A DNA stretch of 8,555 bases from contig DAIDTZ010000225.1 in the NCBI GenBank assembly GCA_027456925.1, positions 1 through 8,555 of the forward strand, written 5' to 3'. The stretch's first letter is position 1. Every line of letters starts with the position of its first letter. Source of the stretch: Nitrospirota bacterium. GTDB taxonomy: Bacteria; Nitrospirota; UBA9217. Below are positions 1 through 6,499 of the stretch, piece after piece. The notes under the pieces were generated by a model. That model was not told the origin of the DNA. It searched no databases and saw only the letters and a program-made list of their open reading frames with translations. The translations under genes were made by a program, and so were the position numbers.

Positions 1-21
1 GAGTTACAAGTTGCAATTTTT

Positions 22-37
22 AGGCACACAAAATGCT
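22..37 (+). promoter_or_regulatory. candidate sigma-54 (-24/-12) promoter of the chemoreceptor gene
   Basis: The sequence has GGCAC at 23-27 and TGCT at 34-37. The invariant GG (23-24) and GC (35-36) are separated by exactly 10 bases, as in the RpoN consensus TGGCAC-N5-TTGC. Mismatches are A for the first T of the -24 box and A for the first T of the -12 box. The predicted start would be near base 48, giving a leader of about 85 bases before the ATG at 134. RpoN control of chemotaxis and motility genes is common in Desulfobacterota and Nitrospirota. Enhancer-binding sites would lie off the left edge. No comparably good sigma-70 pair was seen in 1-133. Confidence 0.5.
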
Positions 38-133
38 ATTTAAAACTTTAGTATGATTTATAATTGCATATTTATATCATGTAAAGGACAACATTCCAGA
101 TAGTCATGAACGGTTTCCAATGAGGAGGGTAAG

Positions 134-2014
134 ATGCTTGAATTTTTGAAAAAAGATGTCCTCGAAGAAAATGCAAAATTACAAAGTTCTATTGTTGCAT
201 TAAAAAACGAGTTGGCCTCCATCGCTGCGCCCATGGTTGTCGTGGACAGGAACCTGCTTATCACGTCCGTCAATGATGCTGCCCTGAAAATCATGGGTTA
301 CCGCCGCGAAGCAGTGGTGGGAAAGATGACCTGCGCGGAGTTTCAAAAAACGCTCCTCTGCGGCACTGCCAATTGTACGCTCAAAAACTGCATGGCTACG
401 GGCGAGACCATTATCGGAGATACGATAGCGCAGACAAGGGATGGGAAGAGTTTCCCCATCAGGGCGGCCTGTTCTCCCCTTGTCGATGCACAAGGCATCA
501 CCATCGGCGGCATTGAAGTAATAAGTGATCAGACGGCGGTGGTCCGGGCAAAAGGGGAAACGGAGAACATACTGAAATCCGTTGCCGCGCCGATGTTCGT
601 CGTCGACAGAAACCTGGTCATTACCTCTGTTAATGATGCAGCCTTGAACGCTTTGGGCTACCACCGCGAAGAAGTGGTTGGGAAAATGACCTGCGCTCAC
701 TTTTCGAAAACCCCTCTGTGCGGCACGGCGAACTGCACGTTGAAGAACTGCATGCGCACCGGTGAAAATATCATCGGTGAAACCATCGCGGAAACGCGCG
801 ACGGCAAGAAATTTCACATTCAGGCAGCCTGCTCGGCGCTCCTGGATGAGGAGGGCAAACCATACGGAGGGATGGAAGTCATCATCGACATCAGCGAGGT
901 GAAGCGCCTGCAGAATGAAGCTACCAACCAGAAAGAGTATCTTGAAAAACAGGTAAACATGCTGGTCGATAATCTGGGAAAACTGAGTAACGGCGATCTT
1001 ACCATCCAGTTGAAAGCTGAACATGATGACGATATCGGACGCCTGGTTGAGACGGTAAATAAGACCGTCCTGATGCTGAAGGAAGTCGTTACTTCGGTAA
1101 AGGACGCAGCCGACAACGTTGCTTCCGGAAGCCAGCAGTTGTCCGCCGGTTCAGAGCAGCTTTCCCAGGGCACGACCGAACAGGCCGCCTCGGCGGAGGA
1201 AGCATCGTCTTCGGTCGAGGAGATGAACGCGTCGATCAAGCAAAACGCGGACAACGCGATGCAGACCGAGAAGATCGCTACCCAGGCTGCGGCGGACGCT
1301 GCGGACAGCGGGAAGGCGGTGCTGGAAGCCGTGGCGGCCATGAAGGACATTGCGGGGAGGATTTCGATCATTGAAGAGATCGCCCGTCAGACGAACCTCC
1401 TGGCGCTGAATGCCGCCATCGAGGCGGCGCGGGCCGGAGAGCATGGGAAGGGTTTCGCCGTGGTGGCGTCGGAGGTGCGGAAACTTGCGGAGCGAAGCCA
1501 AACGGCCGCCGGCGAAATCAGCAAGCTGTCAACCACGAGTGTCGAGATTGCAGCGCGCGCCGGGTCCATGCTCTCGAAGCTCGTGCCCGACATTCATAAG
1601 ACTTCGGATTTGGTGCAGGAGATCAGCGCGGCAAGCAAGGAACAGGCGGGTGGGGCCGGTCAAATCGATGCGGCCATCCAGCAGCTGAACCAGGTGATCC
1701 AGCACAATGCGGGCTCGGCGGAAGAGATGGCGTCGACAGCCGAGGAACTTTCGTCCCAGGCCGAGCAGCTCCAAGGCACGATCTCATTCTTCACGGTCGA
1801 CGATTCGTCGCGAAAGCTGGTGAAAGGGCGTATTGATGGCAGGCAAATACCTCTCCCGCCAACTCGGGAAAATAAGATCACCCAGCGCGCTTTTGTGGCT
1901 GAGAAGAAGTACGAACCCCTTCCGCCGCAGGCGTCGCCCAAACCCGCCGGTTTTGCACTGAAAATGAAAGACCACAGCAATGGCGGGAGTGATTCCGAGT
2001 TTGAACACTTTTGA
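134..2014 (+). CDS. soluble methyl-accepting chemotaxis protein with tandem cysteine-bearing PAS domains
   Basis: A 626-residue chemoreceptor expected to signal through CheW/CheA to the flagellar motor or a related output. Order: N-terminal coiled coil (about 4-28), PAS1 (about 30-134), PAS2 (about 150-254), HAMP (about 269-320), MCP signalling domain (about 325-555) with the conserved hairpin at about 412-452 (E-IARQTNLLALNAAIEAAR followed by G-GFAVVA-EVR-LA), then a proline-rich linker of about 65 residues. I see no membrane segment or signal peptide, so it should be cytoplasmic and sense an internal cue. Each PAS has cysteines spaced C-x8-C-x4-C-x4-C plus one further Cys (67, 76, 81, 86, 113; 187, 196, 201, 206, 233), suggesting a metal, Fe-S, heme or thiol-redox sensor; the ligand is unknown. 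The C-terminus EFEHF fits the aromatic-x-x-aromatic CheR/CheB tether pattern. The start has a strong ribosome site, GAGGAGGG at 122-129. Receptor identity is firm; the sensed signal is not. Confidence 0.96.
   Translation: MLEFLKKDVLEENAKLQSSIVALKNELASIAAPMVVVDRNLLITSVNDAALKIMGYRREAVVGKMTCAEFQKTLLCGTANCTLKNCMATGETIIGDTIAQTRDGKSFPIRAACSPLVDAQGITIGGIEVISDQTAVVRAKGETENILKSVAAPMFVVDRNLVITSVNDAALNALGYHREEVVGKMTCAHFSKTPLCGTANCTLKNCMRTGENIIGETIAETRDGKKFHIQAACSALLDEEGKPYGGMEVIIDISEVKRLQNEATNQKEYLEKQVNMLVDNLGKLSNGDLTIQLKAEHDDDIGRLVETVNKTVLMLKEVVTSVKDAADNVASGSQQLSAGSEQLSQGTTEQAASAEEASSSVEEMNASIKQNADNAMQTEKIATQAAADAADSGKAVLEAVAAMKDIAGRISIIEEIARQTNLLALNAAIEAARAGEHGKGFAVVASEVRKLAERSQTAAGEISKLSTTSVEIAARAGSMLSKLVPDIHKTSDLVQEISAASKEQAGGAGQIDAAIQQLNQVIQHNAGSAEEMASTAEELSSQAEQLQGTISFFTVDDSSRKLVKGRIDGRQIPLPPTRENKITQRAFVAEKKYEPLPPQASPKPAGFALKMKDHSNGGSDSEFEHF
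224..835 (+). repeat. internal duplication: two PAS units at a 360-base period
   Basis: Codons 31-114 (224-475) and 151-234 (584-835) encode two copies of one PAS module offset by exactly 120 residues with no gap. By hand about 67 of 84 residues agree, roughly 80%. In the 13-residue cysteine block (356-394 versus 716-754) all residues agree, yet 7 of 13 codons differ synonymously. That points to an old duplication held by selection on the protein rather than a recent copy or an assembly artefact. Confidence 0.9.
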
Positions 2015-2077
2015 CAAAAGAGGCGCAAGAGCCGTTTCAGGGAAAAGTCCGGGGAAATGCCGAGCGTATCGCACAAG

Positions 2078-2110
2078 AGGCTACGGCATTCGCTGCAGCC
2101 TTTATTTATA
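2078..2110 (+). terminator. weak candidate terminator after the chemoreceptor gene
   Basis: AGGCT (2078-2082) pairs with AGCCT (2097-2101), with an inner GCA/TGC stem and a TTCGC loop. A T-rich but interrupted run (TTTATTTAT) follows. The stem is short and has a three-base bulge, so a Rho-independent role is uncertain. An alternative 7-base pairing, AATGCCG (2056-2062) with CGGCATT (2084-2090), uses the same right-hand bases. This 118-base gap separates two convergent transcription units, so some terminator is expected here. Confidence 0.3.
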
Positions 2111-2132
2111 GCAGGAAACAATAGGGTATGGC

Positions 2133-2816
2133 TTACTCATGCTCCTGATATTTCTTGATCGCCTGAAGAACATAGGGGTATATCCCCTCAGTGATGATCC
2201 GGTACCCCTCTGCTCTCGGATGGATGCCGTCCTTCTGGTTCAGTGACGCTTCGCCTGCCACCCCTTGAAGAAAAAAGGGGATCAGGAGCACGTTGTGTTC
2301 CCGGGCAAGGCGGGGATAGATGGCATGGAACGCGTCGGTATATTCGCTTCCGAGATTTCTAACCATCCGCATGCCCGCGAGCACCACCAGGACATGGTTC
2401 TCCTTTAAGATGCGGAGCGTCTCGTCGATATTTTTTTGCGTCACGCGCGGGTTGATGCCGCGCAGGCCGTCATTGGCGCCGGTTTCGAGGATTACGATAT
2501 CGGGTTTGAGCTTCAATACCCAGTTGACCCGCGAAAGCGCGCCGCTGCTCGTCTCGCCGCTGATTCCGGCGTTCACGACCTTCCAGTGAAGCCCGGCAGC
2601 CTGAAGCTTTCGCTCCAGTTGCGCGGGATAGGCGTCGTTCTCAAGTACTCCGAACCCCGCGGTAAGGCTATCGCCCATTGCAACGATGGTCCCTTGATAG
2701 GTGGATTGGTTCTGTCGCGGCACGGTTGCTGTCTCCTTTCTTTGTTCACATCCCAGAAGCTGGGCCAGCGATATAAGGACCGCAATGACCGCTGCAAACC
2801 TGATTCGTCTCTTCAT
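2133..2816 (-). CDS. tesA: TesA-like SGNH/GDSL esterase, predicted lipoprotein
   Basis: A 227-residue hydrolase of the SGNH/GDSL family, closest in motifs to E. coli TesA (thioesterase I / lysophospholipase / arylesterase). Block I is GDSLTAG with nucleophile Ser50, block II is NAGISGETS with Gly87 as oxyanion residue, block III is GANDGLRG with Asn115, and block V is DGIHP with Asp196 and His199, so the catalytic set is complete. The N-terminus is a lipoprotein-type signal: MKRRIR, a hydrophobic stretch, then LLGC with Cys23 as likely lipidation site. The +2 residue is Glu, not Asp, so sorting to the outer membrane is possible. E. coli TesA is instead a soluble periplasmic enzyme. I chose the ATG at 2816 because GAAGGA (2824-2829) sits 7 bases upstream and it begins the signal peptide exactly; the frame is open further upstream. 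It lies 40 bases after the permease gene, last in the operon. The natural substrate is unknown. Confidence 0.9.
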   Translation of the reverse strand: MKRRIRFAAVIAVLISLAQLLGCEQRKETATVPRQNQSTYQGTIVAMGDSLTAGFGVLENDAYPAQLERKLQAAGLHWKVVNAGISGETSSGALSRVNWVLKLKPDIVILETGANDGLRGINPRVTQKNIDETLRILKENHVLVVLAGMRMVRNLGSEYTDAFHAIYPRLAREHNVLLIPFFLQGVAGEASLNQKDGIHPRAEGYRIITEGIYPYVLQAIKKYQEHE

Positions 2817-2856
2817 GTCATATTCCTTCTCGTATGAAATCCGGACGTTGACTCTA

Positions 2857-5385
2857 TCACTCTTCTGCCTGTTCACGGAGAAAAGCTGCGGGTTTATGCC
2901 GAAGGGCCGGGACCGAGGCCCCCAGGCCCGCAGTAGCGGCAACGATCATGGTCAGGGAAACAATCGCAAGGTTCACCCCGATAAAGGAAGTATACGGGAT
3001 ATCGAGTGCGTATTTGCAAATGAGAAAAGTCGTTGTTTGGGAAAGAACGACGGCGAGGAGGCCGCTCACCAGCCCGATGAGCAGGTTTTCCGCTGCAAAC
3101 ACGGCGAGCACGAAACGCGCGCGTGCGCCTAAGATAGTGAAGTAAACCGCCTCCCGGGCGCGGGCGTAGCGAGTGGCAAACACGGAACTCACGATAATAA
3201 GCACGCCGGCTGCCAGGGAAAACAGCGTAAAGAAATTGACGATCCGTGAAAGCCGCGACATGATTTTCGAGAATGTGGAAACCGTCTGGGTCACGTCGAT
3301 GATGGTCACGTTCGGGAAACGTGCCGCCATGCGGTTCTGGAGCGCGGCAATGCGGTCCTTATCGATGCGGATGGCCGTGAACAGGGTCTGGGGCGCGTCC
3401 TTGAGCGCTGCATCCTGGAACACGAAGTAGAAGAAGGGCTGAAGAGAGGTGCGAGTCCGGGTCCGAATGCTCGCTATCCTGGCCGTAATGGGGATGCCCT
3501 GGATGTTGAACGTGATCGTGTCGCCGATCTTCATATCCCTCATTTTAAGCACCCTGTCCAGGACCGATACCTGTGTCTCCGTCCAGTCGGGCCTGAAGAG
3601 CCCCTTGCCTGCCACAATCTTCTCGTCAGCCAGAAGATGTTCACGGTACGTGAGGTTGAAATCGCGGCCGAGGTTATCGCCCTTTTTTCTCCTTTCCTTG
3701 TCGCGATCGATCTGTTCATTGTTCACGGAGACGATCGTGCCCCGGACCACGGGATAGTAGATCGCCTTCATGCCCAGCTCTTTTGCAAAGCGGTCCTTTT
3801 GCGAAGGCTGGATATCTATGAAGAAAAGGTTCGGCGAATCAGGAGGATAGGAGCTGACAAAGGTCTCATTGAGATTTCTCTGCACGAGAGTGAGCGCGGA
3901 GACCACCGTAAGCGCGGCAGTCAGGGTGACGATGATCGCACGCGTGGCGTTCCCGGGACGGAACAGCCCTTTAATCGCCAGGCGGACTACGAGGCGGCCG
4001 ACGGGTCTTCCCTTGAGAAAGCGCAAGAGACCGTCGGCACAGGCAAAGGAGATCGCGATGAGAAGGCCTGTGCCAAGAACGAAGTACGCGCCTGTCTTGA
4101 ACCCGGGGATACTCCACAGGACCATACCGGAGAAGAAGAAAACAACTGACAGGATAAAAAGCCAGGGAACGCGGTTCTGCCCCAGGCCTTCGACCTTGCC
4201 GAAGATGGCGCGAGGCCGCACCTCCAGAAGGCGAAGCAGCGGATGCAGGGTGAAGAGCGCCACGACCACGGCGCCGAGAACAAGACCCTCCAGCATCGAG
4301 GCCCCTGAGATGCCGAGCTCGATGCCTGACGGAAGGAAACCCTGAAACAGAGCGGGGAGGATCTTTTCCAGCAGAATGCTCGAACCAAGTCCCAGGATCG
4401 TGCCTCCGAGCCCGAGAAAAAAGACCAGAGCGCAGTAGTGCAGGACAATGAACCTGCCCCGGGCCCCGATTGCCTTCATGATCGCGATCGTCCGCTCCTG
4501 CTCCCGGAGAAAGGCCGTAAGCGAGCTTTGGATGCCGATTCCGGCCAAAAGCAGGGTAAAGATGCCGATCAGGTTCAGGAAAAAAAGGAAGTTGTCAAAG
4601 AACCGCTTGACGCCGGAATCTGCGGTCCGGAAGGTATCGACCCGCTCATTGTCCTTGTCCGATGCCGCCTGGAGCTGTTTTGCGATCCGGTCGAGGGCTG
4701 CCTGATTCGCCACCCTGGCCAGGACCTTATAGTTCACGCGGCTCCCTTTGCCCAACAGGTCAAGGGACGCGAGGTCGCGGCTGGAGATGAAGATGCGCGG
4801 GCCGAGACTGAAAAAATTGACCGGCCGGTCCGGCTCCTGCAGCACGACGTCTTTGATCACGAAAACGACGTCCCCAATTTTGAGCCGGTCGCCGGGTTTT
4901 AACGAAAGCCGGTCTAAGAGCGCCTGTTCCACGACAACGGTGCCCGGAGTCAGTACTTCACTGAACGGTTTTCCCGATGCAAGGACAAGCGTGCCGTAGA
5001 AGGGGTAGCCGGGTTCGACCACCTTCAAATTCGCAAGAAGGGTGTTCAACTGCCCGCTTTCGTCATGCCGCCTGGCAGCAAAACGGCTTCTTATGGCCCG
5101 CACGACAGAGTAGAATTCGTACACACGCGCGCTTTCGATCCGGCCCTGCTTTGCAAGGGAGGAAAGCTCTTTTTCGAGGGAGGGGGAGAGGGGAGCGTGC
5201 GAATGTATGATGATGTCCGCGGCGTGCAGCGCCCGGGCGTCCTTTAAGAACGCTGCATGCACGCTCCGGCTGAATCCCGAAAGCGAGACCAGGGTCACGA
5301 GGGAAAGGGCGACGCACAGCATGAAGACAACGGCCTGGTGGCGGGAGCCGGCGATCTGGCGTCGGACAAGCTGGGTGTTAAACAT
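2857..5385 (-). CDS. ybbP: YbbP-like FtsX-family ABC transporter permease
   Basis: An 842-residue inner-membrane protein with about ten hydrophobic helices, near residues 18-40, 265-290, 313-340, 362-385, 406-425, 430-450, 480-500, 717-737, 757-785 and 800-825. This is one helix, a periplasmic domain (about 41-262), three helices, two linking helices, then one helix, a second periplasmic domain (about 503-712) and three helices: two FtsX/MacB-type halves fused, as in E. coli YbbP (about 800 residues). The cytoplasmic loop EQERTIAIMKAIGA (about 295-308) is the typical FtsX-family coupling loop, and a related AREAVYFTILGA lies near 743-754. The second periplasmic domain has a very basic patch near 560-568. 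I chose the ATG at 5385, which overlaps the ATPase gene by 8 bases and has AGGGA 6 bases upstream. The frame stays open 49 codons further, but that part is ATPase coding sequence read in another frame. In this superfamily ATP hydrolysis often drives periplasmic movement or lipid and hydrophobic-substrate extraction rather than classic import. Confidence 0.93.
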   Translation of the reverse strand: MFNTQLVRRQIAGSRHQAVVFMLCVALSLVTLVSLSGFSRSVHAAFLKDARALHAADIIIHSHAPLSPSLEKELSSLAKQGRIESARVYEFYSVVRAIRSRFAARRHDESGQLNTLLANLKVVEPGYPFYGTLVLASGKPFSEVLTPGTVVVEQALLDRLSLKPGDRLKIGDVVFVIKDVVLQEPDRPVNFFSLGPRIFISSRDLASLDLLGKGSRVNYKVLARVANQAALDRIAKQLQAASDKDNERVDTFRTADSGVKRFFDNFLFFLNLIGIFTLLLAGIGIQSSLTAFLREQERTIAIMKAIGARGRFIVLHYCALVFFLGLGGTILGLGSSILLEKILPALFQGFLPSGIELGISGASMLEGLVLGAVVVALFTLHPLLRLLEVRPRAIFGKVEGLGQNRVPWLFILSVVFFFSGMVLWSIPGFKTGAYFVLGTGLLIAISFACADGLLRFLKGRPVGRLVVRLAIKGLFRPGNATRAIIVTLTAALTVVSALTLVQRNLNETFVSSYPPDSPNLFFIDIQPSQKDRFAKELGMKAIYYPVVRGTIVSVNNEQIDRDKERRKKGDNLGRDFNLTYREHLLADEKIVAGKGLFRPDWTETQVSVLDRVLKMRDMKIGDTITFNIQGIPITARIASIRTRTRTSLQPFFYFVFQDAALKDAPQTLFTAIRIDKDRIAALQNRMAARFPNVTIIDVTQTVSTFSKIMSRLSRIVNFFTLFSLAAGVLIIVSSVFATRYARAREAVYFTILGARARFVLAVFAAENLLIGLVSGLLAVVLSQTTTFLICKYALDIPYTSFIGVNLAIVSLTMIVAATAGLGASVPALRHKPAAFLREQAEE

Positions 5386-6058
5386 CGAAGTTCCCTGTTT
5401 CAATCCTTCCGTCCCGCAGCGTGACCACGCGGCCTGCCCTGGCCGCGATGCTACTGCTGTGCGTGACCATAACCAGGGTTGTGCTCTTTTCTCGGCGGAG
5501 CTCCAGGAGCAGGGCCAGCACGGCCTTGCCATTTACCGAATCGAGGTTCCCCGTCGGCTCATCAGCGAAAATGATGCGGGGTCCATTGATCAGGGCGCGG
5601 CAGATTGCGCAGCGCTGCTTTTCACCGCCTGAAAGCTGGTGCGGGAAACTTCCGGCCCGGTCCGAAAGCCCAACCCGCATGAGGAGACCTTCCGCTTTTT
5701 CCCTCGCTTGCCGGTCGCCGCGCAATTCAGCGGGAAACATGACGTTCTCCAGCGCAGTAAGCGAAGGAACAAGGTGATAGGATTGGAACACGAAGCCGAA
5801 ACTGCTGTTCCTGACAGGGGCCAGTTCGTCTTCGGCCAGATGGGTAATGTCCCTTCCTTCAATCAGGACCCTGCCTTCGTCTACCGTGTCGAGGCCCGAG
5901 AGAATAGAGAGCAGTGTCGATTTGCCGCTGCCGCTTTCTCCCTGCACGACGAGAAATTCACCTTCTGCCACGGAGAGGGATACGTGGTCGAGCACGGCGA
6001 TGCTCCTGTTGCCGGCAACATAGGACTTGGATATGCTTTGCGCTTCAAGGACGGCCAT
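5378..6058 (-). CDS. ybbA: YbbA-like ABC transporter ATPase (MacB/LolD family)
   Basis: A 226-residue nucleotide-binding subunit that should dimerise under the adjacent FtsX-type permease. All motifs are intact: Walker A GESGSGKST (40-48), Q-loop Gln92, signature LSGGEKQR (142-149), Walker B ending in FADEP (164-168, catalytic Glu167), D-loop NLD (171-173) and switch His200. The length and the EPTGNLD segment are typical of the LolD/MacB/FtsE/YbbA group. The ATG at 6058 has GGAG (6066-6069 read in reverse) 7 bases upstream. It is first in the operon, about 50 bases below a strong predicted promoter, and its stop codon overlaps the permease start, suggesting translational coupling. LolD is the main alternative, but the single large ten-helix permease and the downstream TesA favour YbbA. 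Confidence 0.94.
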   Translation of the reverse strand: MAVLEAQSISKSYVAGNRSIAVLDHVSLSVAEGEFLVVQGESGSGKSTLLSILSGLDTVDEGRVLIEGRDITHLAEDELAPVRNSSFGFVFQSYHLVPSLTALENVMFPAELRGDRQAREKAEGLLMRVGLSDRAGSFPHQLSGGEKQRCAICRALINGPRIIFADEPTGNLDSVNGKAVLALLLELRREKSTTLVMVTHSSSIAARAGRVVTLRDGRIETGNFDV

Positions 6059-6115
6059 GGGAAGTCTCCGGCGATGTACTGATACTATGAACCTGTGCGG
6101 CTGCGCAACTGCCTA

Positions 6116-6144
6116 ATACTATCATCTCGGGTCAAGGGAGTCAA
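6116..6144 (-). promoter_or_regulatory. sigma-70-type promoter of the ybbA-ybbP-tesA operon
   Basis: Read on the minus strand, TTGACT (6139-6144) and TAGTAT (6116-6121) are separated by exactly 17 bases, and a TG at the extended -10 position precedes the -10 box by one base. Transcription would start near 6109, giving a leader of roughly 50 bases before the ATPase start. It is the best sigma-70-type match I found in the window. Confidence 0.65.
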
Positions 6145-6231
6145 TTTAACGATCGTGGTTATTTTTATGGAATGGATTTTGCGGCGGGGTTATGCCGGCC
6201 TTTTATTTGACGCTTTGAAAACCGAATACAG

Positions 6232-6248
6232 CCAAAAACCCGTTTTGG
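6232..6248. repeat. 6-base inverted repeat beside an extended -10 motif
   Basis: CCAAAA (6232-6237) and TTTTGG (6243-6248) form a perfect inverted repeat around the 5-base centre ACCCG. It ends 14 bases before the TATAGT box at 6263 and occupies the -35 region, where no good -35 hexamer is seen. It could be an operator or activator site. No T-run follows on the plus strand, so a terminator is unlikely. Confidence 0.35.
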
Positions 6249-6259
6249 GCGTGGCGCTG

Positions 6260-6268
6260 TGGTATAGT
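6260..6268 (+). promoter_or_regulatory. extended -10 promoter motif, rightward
   Basis: TGGTATAGT is an extended -10 (TGn followed by TATAGT, one mismatch to TATAAT). At 17-base spacing the -35 position reads CCGTTT, a poor match, so activity might need an activator bound at the adjacent inverted repeat. A start near 6275 would give a leader of about 225 bases for the universal stress protein gene. Confidence 0.35.
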
Positions 6269-6282
6269 TATAAGGTAAGGCT

Positions 6283-6411
6283 ATGTGGTCATCATCGAGA
6301 AGTTTTTTTAGTATCGTCATGCTAAGTGATGCAGGACCTTCAGGCTATGCGAATTTTGCTGAAGGCGTCAAATGGGCGGGGCTGGGAGTAAGTATTTATG
6401 CTATATTGTAA
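6283..6411 (+). CDS. doubtful 42-residue small ORF
   Basis: ATG at 6283 to TAA at 6411. The product begins MWSSSRSFFSIVML and ends in a mildly hydrophobic VKWAGLGVSIYAIL. I recognise no family. Purine-rich AAGG (6272-6275) lies 7 bases before the ATG, but if transcription starts near 6275 from the extended -10 motif, that site would be almost outside the transcript. A 7-base inverted repeat (6337-6365) lies inside the frame, which suggests structured leader RNA as an alternative. It could be a leader peptide, a real small protein, or chance. Confidence 0.15.
   Translation: MWSSSRSFFSIVMLSDAGPSGYANFAEGVKWAGLGVSIYAIL
6337..6365 (+). repeat. 7-base inverted repeat, possible leader-RNA hairpin
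   Basis: CCTTCAG (6337-6343) pairs perfectly with CTGAAGG (6359-6365) around a 15-base loop. GAC/GTC pairing just outside could lengthen the stem if a small bulge is allowed. No T-run follows, so it does not resemble a terminator. It lies about 135 bases upstream of the universal stress protein gene. Confidence 0.3.
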
Positions 6412-6461
6412 CTCAAGCTTCGTTCTGTGACCTTGCAGCAATGGTCGGCCACCGGTCAAAT
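6399..6461 (+). promoter_or_regulatory. candidate promoter elements for the universal stress protein gene
   Basis: Two options are visible. TGCTATATT (6399-6407) is an extended -10 with no clear -35. TTGCAG (6433-6438) and TCAAAT (6456-6461) are 17 bases apart, with 3 and 4 of 6 matches to consensus. Either would put the transcript start within about 95 bases of the ATG at 6500. I cannot choose between them from sequence. Confidence 0.3.
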
Positions 6462-6499
6462 ATTTTTAAGATGCGGACAACATATTAAAAGGAGGATTT

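Larger units (their letters stand above)
6059..6499. other. 441-base intergenic control region with no convincing gene
   Basis: This AT-richer stretch separates the leftward ABC/esterase operon from the rightward stress-protein gene. It holds the leftward promoter at 6116-6144, two rightward extended -10 motifs (6260-6268 and 6399-6407), a weak sigma-70-like pair (6433-6461), inverted repeats at 6232-6248 and 6337-6365, and a 42-codon ORF (6283-6411). A longer GTG-started frame at 6095-6325 lacks a ribosome site and overlaps the leftward promoter. I saw no tRNA, transposase remnant or riboswitch core that I could recognise. Confidence 0.7.

Noticed and set aside
200..1024. 274-codon open frame antisense to the chemoreceptor gene
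   Set aside because: It lies wholly opposite the strongly supported PAS coding sequence, its product has no recognisable domain, and it repeats itself only because the PAS duplication does.
820..1371. 183-codon antisense frame rich in Ser and Ala
   Set aside because: Composition is the mirror of the Ala/Glu-rich MCP helices on the other strand; no ribosome site or family match.
2817..2942. Upstream extension of the esterase frame (42 extra codons)
   Set aside because: It would bury the lipoprotein signal peptide and overlap the permease 3' end. The ATG at 2816 has a properly spaced GAAGGA.
3637..4149. 170-codon plus-strand frame inside the permease gene
   Set aside because: Opposite to a well-supported FtsX-type permease; the product is a charged, low-complexity shadow with no motif.
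5386..5532. Upstream extension of the permease frame (49 extra codons)
   Set aside because: This DNA encodes the C-terminus of the ATPase in another frame. The extension is not a plausible membrane-protein N-terminus, while the ATG at 5385 begins a typical FtsX-family start with a ribosome site.
6095..6325. 76-codon GTG-started frame in the intergenic region
   Set aside because: No ribosome site, no recognisable family, and it overlaps the leftward promoter at 6116-6144.
6337..6365. Hairpin considered as a terminator or known riboswitch
   Set aside because: No T-run follows it, and I could not match it or its surroundings to the cyclic-di-GMP or fluoride riboswitch cores that I compared by eye.
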